DNA of 23,905 bases from Pirellulaceae bacterium. Lineage in GTDB: Bacteria; Planctomycetota; Planctomycetia; Pirellulales; Pirellulaceae. The stretch spans positions 1 through 23,905 of the forward strand of contig JABDKS010000598.1 of NCBI GenBank assembly GCA_013002105.1. Direction: 5' to 3'. Position numbers and translations under genes: made by a program. Positions within the stretch are counted from its first letter, which is position 1, and every line of letters starts with the position of its first letter. This document shows positions 16,801 through 23,905 of this stretch, one piece after another. Below the pieces are notes generated by a model that did not search any database, had not been told where the DNA came from, and saw nothing but the letters and a program-made list of their open reading frames with translations.

Positions 16801-17288
16801 CCGCGTTCGCAGAAGCGGATGAATTGCTCAAGTCGGCCGATGCCGGTCAGCGAAGTCTTGCCAATAACATGAAAGGGCTGATTTCTCGCCGCGTGAACCG
16901 AGAGAACGATGCGTTGCAGTTTTTTCTCGCAGCGGTCAAGGAAGATCCGAAGAATGCCGTCGCACATGTCAATGTCGGGAAGTCCGCGCGGGCACTCGGT
17001 AGCAAAGCGGAAGGTGAAAATCGAAAAGAGTTACTCGATTTGGCAATCAAAGCCTACGAGAACGCGGCCAATCACGAACCCAGGTTAAAGGGAACGATTT
17101 TGCCCCTGTATGCACAGGTCCATGCGGAGTCAGGTAATCTGCAAGCGGCGATCAATGCGATGACGACATTGATTGACGAGTTCGGTGCAACAAAGCAGCG
17201 CCACCTTGACCGTGCGATGTTGTGGGAAAAAATTGGAAACGCAACCGAAGCAACCAAAGATCGAGTCCGCGCATCGGATCTTCAGTGA
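13899..17288 (+). CDS. Membrane kinase-fold protein (probable pseudokinase) with five PEGA-like repeats and TPR-like tail
   Basis: The product has 1129 residues. A Hanks-type kinase fold covers about 7-270: glycine loop GQGTDTV (14-20), VAVK with K36, a helix C region with Gln55 where Glu is usual, HGL at 124-126 in place of HRD, RPSN at 128-131, and DFE at 144-146 in place of DFG. Loss of the catalytic Asp suggests no phosphotransfer. A low-complexity linker (about 275-345) leads to one membrane helix (about 352-370). PEGA-like beta repeats follow at about 383-452, 453-522, 524-594, 595-665 and 666-738, then a beta segment, then TPR-like helices (about 842-1125). The kinase fold would be cytoplasmic and PEGA/TPR periplasmic. 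It lies divergent from the Tad cluster and 78 bases before the caspase gene, in the same direction. No clear Shine-Dalgarno site precedes the ATG. Confidence 0.9.
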   Translation: MSDLFNYELFEELGQGTDTVVNRAYDLNCQRDVAVKQLREEHRSDDRRRQQFIQQGQFLAGVNHPNLAQVHAIDSKKGWMVMELMRGSVESLLAKGPVSAEVVRKILGHSLNALDYLHGQGKIHGLIRPSNILFDEERRAKLSDFESIDPAAGVRARRGEGKYLAPELLKPEAFGEVGPQLDLYLLGFTMLEALLGNKFGNLFDGINHAIDAETGWLRWHSSEEPYPPVRQAVRGVPDDLADALDKMLFKRVADRPASASEVLSKLNEDLSPLPASVVQTSADESAVVAGSATTPVAAAAASTPSAATSPNPLFGSPAKKDVGKPAAKTGKSAAGAGKDPIRWTDLSDKRVFYPLSFVVLLMAGIAGLALQSATEEPKAKTVYVKVVTVPDDALVISGDESLERAINDKGTNYVRLLPGEHTLAIKKKGFVDAEQTIVVDGKDDVLEVTLEPMQIPVEFALAPDDATFLIDDQTLAKDPSSGKWSLPYGKHTLTVKAAGYKDKAIDVNVTEETGPIEIALEKQTAMVRFDVTPEGAEIDWNGSATKVGDSGVELEIPFGTHRVNVVKDGYESLVKEIVVDAESEKTFELSLEPLRFSVAIKTQPADAKLFLDGEPLKPKSGQTDMYALPMGEHQIRSTKEGYKPVVKDLVIGEDLEQTLELILEPLRYAVAIKTEPADAKLFVGDEPLQGDADDPSVYQLPSGDHKIRATKEGFQPLTQTVSVAMDGPNKALFSLKKMESPTTTAGTSDPKMASDPKMASGKHSEIEFVLLGKGADTDTGTLTIGDVTTEINDKKAVVASNQMGDHSVVTVKLASGDSFEHKFDPDIAIESGVVSISRPISKRDRARFIWMYARDGIRGSSQAEFAEQQLTEAISLDPDLAPAYRDRAIARTTLGKDNIAKKDFEEAIEKGSVKDFYLHNEFSKLLYRQGDIDGSLQQCNAALSIRPHSTESRPLRMEILFRKGDNKAAFAEADELLKSADAGQRSLANNMKGLISRRVNRENDALQFFLAAVKEDPKNAVAHVNVGKSARALGSKAEGENRKELLDLAIKAYENAANHEPRLKGTILPLYAQVHAESGNLQAAINAMTTLIDEFGATKQRHLDRAMLWEKIGNATEATKDRVRASDLQ
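16140..16175 (+). repeat. Tandem 18-bp repeat inside the kinase-fold gene
   Basis: TCGGATCCAAAGATGGCG is present twice in tandem (16140-16157, 16158-16175), in frame, encoding SDPKMA twice between the fifth PEGA-like repeat and the TPR-like tail. It lies in a linker, so length variation there would be tolerated. Confidence 0.8.
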
Positions 17289-17366
17289 TGGGTCCATCGC
17301 ATCTGGTACCGATGACCGCGGTGACCCAATTTCCGAATTGTTCTTGAGCATTGGATCGATGTTGTT

Positions 17367-20300
17367 ATGTCAAAACGAGATTGCTTGATCGTTCTCGTTG
17401 TATTGACGGCGTGGATGGTTGGTCTGCGTTTTGCCGTCGCGGTTGATCAGCAGCCAAATCGCCGTGGACAACTCAAGACACCCTGCATGGTATTGGACTC
17501 GCCGGCACCGTACGCCGAAACCAATATCATGGTTTATCAAGGCGATCGGCTGTATGTCGCTGGCGATGACCAGGTAGTCCGCAGTTGGATCGTGCAAGAC
17601 GGCGTTATCGACCGTGCGAGTTTAAAGACGTACCGATGGCCAAATTGGCGTGAGCAACGCGGGACGATCCGAGCATTGGCGGTATCACCCGACGGTAAAC
17701 GACTGGCCATCGCCGGTTTTGGCTTGCTGCCGGGTCTGGTGTTTGAGGTTTCGATTGAGACGGCCGAAGTCTTGCGATCGACCGCGGACTCCAAGAACTT
17801 TGATCACGCGATCGACGTCTTGCAGTACGACGCGGCGGGACGCTTGTACGTAGGAACGATGGGCGGTCAACTAGGTGTGTTGGATGATCCCCAGGTTGCC
17901 AACTGGACACCATTGCGCCCACCGCAGGATGCGGCGACGGCCAATCGAGGCGTCGTCGGTATTTTTCCCCAGGGCTCCGGTTGCGATGTGTTGCTGGCCA
18001 GCGGCGATCGAATTGGTTACCGCCGGGATGGATCGGAATCCGCAGCGAGCAAATTCACCAAGGATGGTTATTCGGTCTGGAAAACCGCCTCTGTCGCAAC
18101 GAGCAACGGTTGGATCGTCGCGGCACTGGAGGAGTCAAACGATCGAAGCTCACAACGCGTACGCGTCGTCGATTTGCAAACCAGCCGCGAGGTGTACCGT
18201 CGGAGTTTCGCCGTTAAAGGCGATACTGCGGAGATGCCGATTGGATTGTCGCTGTCAGGCGACGGCAAGAATTTGATGGTGACATCACAATCCTCCAGTC
18301 CTCGTGACGGCTATCCGTTGGTGGTCCATGGTCAGCTGGTTGTCATCGACATCGGCGAGCGGCGTGACGTCTATTCTAGTGCGTTGACAGAGCCGAGCGG
18401 CCAATGCTGCTTTGTCGGGTCAGGCGATTTTGTCGCGGTCGCCTCTGGCCCTCCGTTTGCCATCCGCTGCTTGAAATCGACGCGAGCTGAGACGACGTCA
18501 GAGATCGAATCGCCGGGGCAAGCGATTTTCGGCGTTGGCTTTTCCGATGCCGGCGACGAAATACTGTGGCAGACGGAGAGATTGCAAGAAGACAGATCGT
18601 GGTCCCGACTGTCCACCGGTCTTGTGACCAGTTTTTCCACCTCCAGCCGTCGATTAATCCAAGGCAACCACCCATCGATTCCTGCGTTGTTAACCAGTCT
18701 CAACGGCTGGACGCTCGCGCGTGCCGATCAGGTTGGCGGTTTACCTGGCGGGCGGGCGAAGCTGCGTCTGGAGTTTTACGTAACGCATTCGTCCGGCGTG
18801 AAATGGCGTATCCATCTTGACGAAGAAACCGACGGATTTTTTAACGCGGTCACCTTCATCCCATCTGTGAATCCGGCGATCACCAAGATTGCTGTCGCCC
18901 ACCGATGGGGTGTGAGCGTGTATGAGTTTTCGCAAACCAGTCAGCCCAGGCGTGTTCGGTTGATGATCGGACACCAGGGCGAGACGCTCTCGGTCGCCCC
19001 CAACAGACAAGGGACGCTGCTGCTGACCGGCGGGGCCGATGGCACGATTGCCTGTTTCTCACTCGCCCCGTGGGAATTCCATTCGGAGTTAGGCGTCGCG
19101 TTTCAGCAGCAAGGTCAAGACGTCGTTGTTGATCACGTCGATGCGGGGAGTCCCGGCTGGTGGGCGGATCTGAAGCCGAATGACAGGGTCGAAAAAATTT
19201 GGTTGGACGCCCAACCCATTCTCAATCGTAGCGAGTGGTTGGATGCCGTCTCCCGCCGATTGGAGCCTGGCAAATACTTGGAAATGTATGTCGGACGTGA
19301 TGGGACACGGCTGCCGATCAAGACATCGATGAAACAGCGGCCTCTTTGGAAATTGCGTGCGGTCGACGACGACTGGGTGATCTGGCGCTGGGCAGATTAT
19401 TTTTATGACTGTTCCGTCGCCGGCGATACGTTGATTGGTTGGCAAATCAACGTCGGCCTAAACGAGACGCCGCGGATGGTCAAGGCAGAGCAGAACCGTC
19501 GCAATTACCATCGACCCGACAAGCTGCAGGATCTGTTCGCCAAGTCCCAGGCCGATCCTGTTCGCGTATCCGCATCATTCTTGGTGGCTCCCAAAGTCGC
19601 TCTCGATTTGGAGAAAGTGGACGGCGGCTATAACGCGACCGCCCGACTTGCCAGTCCAGAGGAAGCCGCGTTGTGCGAAGACCCAGCCGAATTGAGTCTA
19701 TGGCTGGACGATCACCGATTGGCGCAGTGGCGTTATCCCCAATCGCCTTATGCAAAAAAGATCTTTATTTCGGAGGCAATCCTTCGCGAGGGCCGCAATC
19801 AACTGATCGCGAGGGCGTACACGCAGCAGGGGGTGCGGGGCGATTCCGACGCGCGAGTATTGGCCGGACCGGCCGGCACGGAGCCAAGATTATTTGCGCT
19901 CGCGATTGGGATCAATGAATACTCCAAATTGGCTCCATCCGGGAGCGATCGTTCCGGTGACTTGACGTCGCTGAATTACGCCACGCGGGATGCCATGGCA
20001 TTTGAGATGGTGATGGCCTCACAGCAAAAAGGTTTTGCTCAGGTTGCGACCGTCCCATTGTTTAATGATCAAGCCAAACGCGATGAAATCCTGAGATACT
20101 TTCAGACCATGCGTGAGTGGTTGAAGCCGAATGATCAGATGGTGCTGTTTTTTGCCGGACATGGCTACGCCAAACGCGAAGGCGGTAGCTACATCCCATC
20201 TACGCTGACGTTGATCACGTCGGATACCCAGATCGATGCTTTGGAATCGACCGGTGTTCCGTTTGCCAGGTCAACGGGATCCTCCAGCGGTGGCATCAAC

Positions 20301-20747
20301 GCGTTCACACTGTTCGATGCGATTGCCAATTTGAAATGCCGCAAACTAGTCATTCTGGATGCTTGTCACAGCGGGGGTGCGACTGAATTTATCCGTTCGC
20401 TGACACCCGATTTGAATGTGGGTCCAACCGTGATGGTGGCAGCTCAGGGCAACGAAAAGGCTTGGGAGTCGAAACAAAAGTTGCACGGTATCTATTCGTA
20501 CTCGATTGTGAAAAGCCTGACCGAAGATTTCGGTCGCGCAGACGTTGATCAAGATGGCAAGTTATCCGCGTTGGAGATGCATCAGTACTCGCTGGCAAGC
20601 GTGCCGGTACTGCTTGATAACTTGCTCTCCAGCGACGCGCAGCAGCGTTTTACACAGACGCCCGCGCTGTTTGCACCGTCGGGTGAAACACGTCGACCCC
20701 TATTCAATCCATCTCTGCCACGTGTTCCGTACATTGCACCGGATTGA
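17367..20747 (+). CDS. Secreted WD40/beta-propeller-like protein with PDZ-like and C14 caspase-like domains
   Basis: The product has 1126 residues. A signal peptide is visible (1-25, hydrophobic core CLIVLVVLTAWMVGL, AVA before residue 26). Residues about 60-570 hold beta-propeller-like repeats (for example TIRALAVSPDGKRLAIAG and TLLLTGGADGTIACFS). Residues about 573-655 look like a PDZ domain (VVVDHVDAGSPGWWADLKPN). A C14 caspase-like peptidase spans about 841-1100: FALAIGINEY, catalytic His in FFAGHGY (H932), and catalytic Cys in LDACHSGG (C1000). An EF-hand loop with D1059, D1061, D1063 and E1070 (ADVDQDGKLSALE) follows, which fits Ca2+-dependent activation known for metacaspases. It would cleave proteins outside the cytoplasm, presumably after basic or acidic residues, but I cannot tell which. 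It is likely co-transcribed with the kinase-fold gene. Substrate and trigger are unknown. Confidence 0.92.
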   Translation: MSKRDCLIVLVVLTAWMVGLRFAVAVDQQPNRRGQLKTPCMVLDSPAPYAETNIMVYQGDRLYVAGDDQVVRSWIVQDGVIDRASLKTYRWPNWREQRGTIRALAVSPDGKRLAIAGFGLLPGLVFEVSIETAEVLRSTADSKNFDHAIDVLQYDAAGRLYVGTMGGQLGVLDDPQVANWTPLRPPQDAATANRGVVGIFPQGSGCDVLLASGDRIGYRRDGSESAASKFTKDGYSVWKTASVATSNGWIVAALEESNDRSSQRVRVVDLQTSREVYRRSFAVKGDTAEMPIGLSLSGDGKNLMVTSQSSSPRDGYPLVVHGQLVVIDIGERRDVYSSALTEPSGQCCFVGSGDFVAVASGPPFAIRCLKSTRAETTSEIESPGQAIFGVGFSDAGDEILWQTERLQEDRSWSRLSTGLVTSFSTSSRRLIQGNHPSIPALLTSLNGWTLARADQVGGLPGGRAKLRLEFYVTHSSGVKWRIHLDEETDGFFNAVTFIPSVNPAITKIAVAHRWGVSVYEFSQTSQPRRVRLMIGHQGETLSVAPNRQGTLLLTGGADGTIACFSLAPWEFHSELGVAFQQQGQDVVVDHVDAGSPGWWADLKPNDRVEKIWLDAQPILNRSEWLDAVSRRLEPGKYLEMYVGRDGTRLPIKTSMKQRPLWKLRAVDDDWVIWRWADYFYDCSVAGDTLIGWQINVGLNETPRMVKAEQNRRNYHRPDKLQDLFAKSQADPVRVSASFLVAPKVALDLEKVDGGYNATARLASPEEAALCEDPAELSLWLDDHRLAQWRYPQSPYAKKIFISEAILREGRNQLIARAYTQQGVRGDSDARVLAGPAGTEPRLFALAIGINEYSKLAPSGSDRSGDLTSLNYATRDAMAFEMVMASQQKGFAQVATVPLFNDQAKRDEILRYFQTMREWLKPNDQMVLFFAGHGYAKREGGSYIPSTLTLITSDTQIDALESTGVPFARSTGSSSGGINAFTLFDAIANLKCRKLVILDACHSGGATEFIRSLTPDLNVGPTVMVAAQGNEKAWESKQKLHGIYSYSIVKSLTEDFGRADVDQDGKLSALEMHQYSLASVPVLLDNLLSSDAQQRFTQTPALFAPSGETRRPLFNPSLPRVPYIAPD

Positions 20748-20799
20748 ACGATGCGGGAGCGCGCGGACATGAATACGATTGCGGTTTTTGAATCGTCGC

Positions 20800-23700
20800 T
20801 CAGAAGAGCGTTGGGATGAAATCGCTCTGCAGAGCCGCGTCGACGCTGGCGGCGTGGTCATCGTCATCGACGCTCCACAAGAGTTGCTCGGCCTGCGACG
20901 CGTTGGCAAGCTCGGCTTGCGCAGACAGTGTGTTGAGGATCAGCAACACGTCCAGCGGGGTGACGTCTCCGTCGCCGTTGACATCGGTTTGCTGTCTCTG
21001 CGTGATGGAGGGCTGTTCCCCTTGCGAAATCGATTCGGCATTCAGCGAAAGGTCATTGAGCACGAGCAGTGCATCGAGCGGCGTGATCGCTTGGTCTTGA
21101 TTCACGTCCAGGACCAATGGTGACGGGGTCGGAACGACCACGACAATTCCGCCCAGGTTAATCCGCTCGCTAATGGGTTGGACATAAGTTGTCAGCGCAC
21201 GTTGGGGTTGGCTGGATTGATCGACAAAATCGACCGTTCCCACGCCACTGACCTGAACCGTGCCGGGAAACCGAATCGCGTTGTCTTGGTAGAGACTCGT
21301 TGTCGCCAAGACACTTTGGTTGGCAAGTCGCGAATCGGAAAGCGATACAACGTCCGTGGGCGAAGAAACATAGTTTCGCGACCACAATTGGAACTGACCT
21401 ACAGGGTCGCGTCGGAATCGTTCGACCCGCTGAAGCGAAAAGTTAACGACCGCGATTTCGTCTTGAGTTGCCGTCACACCGCGCAACTGACCGCTCGTGC
21501 GGAATAGTTCCGTGCTGAAAAGTTGACTGGTGACAGTGTCGTCAGGTTGCGACACAAACACGTGTCGTACTCGACTGACCAAACCACTTTCGCTGGCGAC
21601 GATGATACCGCCGGGAACGTCGGGATCGTCATCAACGAAAGTGATATCGACCGCGTCCTGGGACAATGGAGACTGCAGCGGTGGTGTGACAAAGCCGGTG
21701 GGCGAATTGAGATAGACGTTCAAGCTGGGAGCCGCTTGAGTACCAACAAACGCAGCAATGATGTCATCCAATTCGTCGCCGTTGACGTCGCCGATTTCTA
21801 CTAACTGTGGATTGTCGCCCGTGCCGATGCGAACGAATTCGCCGGTCGAACCACGACTGAATCCCACCGACCCGGATCGATAATTGGCGGACAAGAAATC
21901 GTCGATTCCGTCATTGTCCAAATCACCGATGGCGACGTCACGTGGACCATTGTCCGCCGAGAGCATCGGTTGAAGTTGGCCGTCTTGGATAATGAAGATG
22001 CCACCGGGACTGGCGTCGACACCAATGGCTGCCACCGCGATTGTTTGGCCGTCATCGCTGAAAGCGACCGATCGAGGTCGATCGCTCAGTTGATAGTCGA
22101 CTCGATCAGTCACCGCAAAATTCAGGAAACTGTCCTCCAATGTCTGGACGTCGTAGGAGAACACGCTGACTTGGTTGCTGAACTCCGCTACCACGGCGAT
22201 TTGCGGGCCAAGATTGCTACCCGCTGGTGGTGAGTAGGCATCGATTGACCGTGTGCCGTCGCCGAAATCGATGGCTTGATCCGACGGAATCGTTTGCAGC
22301 AGTGAAACGTCGATTAAACCTTGTGAAGTAAAGGTTCCATCTGTGATCCGGTAGGTAAAAAATTCGTTCTCCATGATCGCTGGTGGTGTATACGTGACCC
22401 GACCACTGGCGATGCGTATTTGTCCGCCGGAGCTACCAAGCGTATCGATGTCAATGAGTTGCAGCGATTGCGGATTCAAACTGTCACCCAGATCGTTGGA
22501 TAACAGGAAATCAACGAACGTCGTTTCATTGAGCGACACGGTGCGTTGGCTACCAATCGATAGGCGATCGTTCACCGCTTGGATGGGCGGCGTGATGGTG
22601 ATGGTGCCGTCGGCTCCTGTAACAACATCCGTCAGGGATGGATTCGACAACGAGAGAAAGAATTGTTTATCCGCTTCGGCGATTGCGTCGTTGATGATCG
22701 GAATCGTCACAAACTGAGTTTCGCCGGGTGAGCCGACAAAGTTGAGTGTACGCAAGACGGACTCGTAGTGAACACCGGCCAGTGCCGTGCCATCGATGGT
22801 TGATGCATTGACCGCGAACCCACCTTGAACTCCAAGATCGACTGTTACGGCCACCACTGCAGGACCGTCATTTTCTTGGATCATGACGTCGGCCACCGTT
22901 AACGAAGCCACGTCGTCGTCGACAATTTGAACTGCTCCCACAAAGGGACCGATCGTTGTTCCCAATGGCACTAGTCCGGAGACCGAGTCGATGGAGATGA
23001 TGAAATCGGCATCCGGTTCGACAATGAAATCTTCATCGGTAAGACTCGATGGTACGTCAAAGGTAACGACTCCGGATGCGCCGCCGGGGATGTCCAGCGG
23101 GAACGTTTGCGCAGAACCCGTCTCGGTGTAAAGGATCGTCAAGTCGTCTGTCGCGGTGCTGATTACTTCCAGATTGATGGCGGCCGGGCCGTCGCCTTCG
23201 ACGACCGTTTGGTTGGTAGGATTAAAGCGGAATACCAACGGTGCTTCGGCCGCACCGATGTCAATCCTGGGTGTCAAATCGAAGTCACCATCGGCGACCC
23301 GTGGAACACCTCGCTGGTCGGTGTCCAAACTGGGTTGAAACAGGAGACCGTCAAACAGCGGATCCCCGGCATCGATGACCGGACTGCCCGGCAACGGCGG
23401 GAGCACAGGAGCAGAATTGCCGGATGACAAGAAGTTACCCAGCAAGGGGTCGATCGGATTGGTGAGCGTGCCGACTAGGTCGCTGGGCTGAAAAAATCCC
23501 TGCTGAGCCGGGTCGACTGCTCCGACGAAATTGAATCCACCGGAGGTTGCTTCAAATGGCCCGCCGGTTTGTGTCGGATCCGTTAGTTCGATATTGGGTG
23601 CTTGGCCACCAAGGTTATTCGCCACGATCGAATGATTGATCTCGACTTGAAAAGGTCCTCCGGCGGCTACGAAGCCAACTCCGCCCACCGACTGACCCAG

Positions 23701-23905
23701 CCCGATGGGGGCAGCGCTCGTGTTGCCGACGATCGTTGAATGAGCAATCAGACCGCTTGCGTTGATGACCTCGATGCCGCCGGCTGTAAACGAGTTCGAT
23801 TGGTTGTTCGCGATCGTCGAGTTGATGATCAAAAAATCACTTGTGTCCGCAATGCTGACACCGCCGCCAGTTTCGATCGACGTCGTTTGATCTAGACCCG
23901 TCTCC
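20800..23905 (-). CDS. Giant surface protein, C-terminal part (beta-helix, Calx-beta, VCBS/FG-GAP, dockerin), 5' end beyond the window
   Basis: The frame stays open to the right edge: 1034 codons are visible and no true start is seen. A TTG at 23832 lies in the middle of a repeat (DFLIINSTIANNQ), so it is not a start. In order: right-handed beta-helix repeats (about 1-215) ending in the LPGSPVIDAGDP and TDQRGVPR pattern common in such adhesins, two Calx-beta-like domains (about 225-440), a cadherin-like or tandem-Ig domain (about 445-540), FG-GAP/VCBS-type propeller repeats (about 570-870; GDLDNDGIDDF and GDVNGDELDDI), and a dockerin type I pair (about 925-993; DVNQDQAITPLDALLVLNDL and DVNGDGDVTPLDVLLILNTL). 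Calcium-binding motifs are abundant. It is predicted to be secreted or cell-surface. It is convergent with the caspase gene, 52 bases apart. Confidence 0.88.
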   Translation of the reverse strand, partial: ETGLDQTTSIETGGGVSIADTSDFLIINSTIANNQSNSFTAGGIEVINASGLIAHSTIVGNTSAAPIGLGQSVGGVGFVAAGGPFQVEINHSIVANNLGGQAPNIELTDPTQTGGPFEATSGGFNFVGAVDPAQQGFFQPSDLVGTLTNPIDPLLGNFLSSGNSAPVLPPLPGSPVIDAGDPLFDGLLFQPSLDTDQRGVPRVADGDFDLTPRIDIGAAEAPLVFRFNPTNQTVVEGDGPAAINLEVISTATDDLTILYTETGSAQTFPLDIPGGASGVVTFDVPSSLTDEDFIVEPDADFIISIDSVSGLVPLGTTIGPFVGAVQIVDDDVASLTVADVMIQENDGPAVVAVTVDLGVQGGFAVNASTIDGTALAGVHYESVLRTLNFVGSPGETQFVTIPIINDAIAEADKQFFLSLSNPSLTDVVTGADGTITITPPIQAVNDRLSIGSQRTVSLNETTFVDFLLSNDLGDSLNPQSLQLIDIDTLGSSGGQIRIASGRVTYTPPAIMENEFFTYRITDGTFTSQGLIDVSLLQTIPSDQAIDFGDGTRSIDAYSPPAGSNLGPQIAVVAEFSNQVSVFSYDVQTLEDSFLNFAVTDRVDYQLSDRPRSVAFSDDGQTIAVAAIGVDASPGGIFIIQDGQLQPMLSADNGPRDVAIGDLDNDGIDDFLSANYRSGSVGFSRGSTGEFVRIGTGDNPQLVEIGDVNGDELDDIIAAFVGTQAAPSLNVYLNSPTGFVTPPLQSPLSQDAVDITFVDDDPDVPGGIIVASESGLVSRVRHVFVSQPDDTVTSQLFSTELFRTSGQLRGVTATQDEIAVVNFSLQRVERFRRDPVGQFQLWSRNYVSSPTDVVSLSDSRLANQSVLATTSLYQDNAIRFPGTVQVSGVGTVDFVDQSSQPQRALTTYVQPISERINLGGIVVVVPTPSPLVLDVNQDQAITPLDALLVLNDLSLNAESISQGEQPSITQRQQTDVNGDGDVTPLDVLLILNTLSAQAELANASQAEQLLWSVDDDDHAASVDAALQSDFIPTLF

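Noticed and set aside
20748..20799. Terminator between the convergent genes
   Set aside because: No stem followed by a T tract could be found in the 52 bases; only a short GCGGTTTTTG run is present.
1..23905. CRISPR array, insertion sequence or rRNA
   Set aside because: No regularly spaced direct repeats, transposase motifs or rRNA signatures were seen.

Overview
The window looks like chromosomal DNA from a planctomycete, most likely a relative of Rhodopirellula/Pirellulaceae. This is inferred from gene style, not from a database match: moderate GC, weak or absent Shine-Dalgarno sites, GTG/TTG starts, a giant surface protein combining beta-helix, Calx-beta, VCBS and dockerin modules, a kinase-PEGA-TPR protein, and a secreted WD40-caspase protein.

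Left edge (1-423): no confident gene. At 256-297 on the + strand lies the 3' part of a tRNA-Asp, from the anticodon loop to the discriminator base, without a matching 5' half. This is the usual footprint of a site-specific integration event. A hairpin that could be the old tRNA terminator follows.

Region 424-13536, all on the minus strand, is a Tad (tight adherence, type IVc pilus) locus. In transcription order it holds a stand-alone CpaF/TadA ATPase, a gap with a strong palindrome, a Flp-type pilin, a CpaA/TadV prepilin peptidase, a second small pilin-like protein, a TadE-like protein, a large TadG-like protein, a TadE-like pseudopilin with a long coiled-coil tail, an unrecognised membrane protein, a CpaB/RcpC-like SAF protein, a second CpaF ATPase fused to an N-terminal FHA-like domain, TadB, TadC, a membrane FHA-like protein, and a small single-pass membrane protein. 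Most genes overlap or abut, so translation is probably coupled. I see no secretin (CpaC/RcpA), TadZ/CpaE or TadD in the window.

Region 13899-20747, + strand and divergent from the Tad locus, holds two large genes 78 bases apart. The first is a membrane protein with a kinase fold that has lost key catalytic residues, five PEGA-like repeats and a TPR-like tail. The second is a protein with a signal peptide, beta-propeller-like repeats, a PDZ-like domain and a C14 caspase-like domain that keeps its His/Cys dyad and has an EF-hand loop. By topology, the PEGA/TPR part of the first and the whole of the second would meet in the extracytoplasmic space.

Region 20800-23905, minus strand, is the C-terminal 1034 codons of a giant secreted surface protein whose start lies beyond the right edge.

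The most unusual theme is that phospho-signalling folds cluster around a pilus machine (an FHA-like domain fused to the ATPase, a membrane FHA-like protein, a divergent kinase-fold protein), yet all three appear to have lost their canonical binding or catalytic residues.
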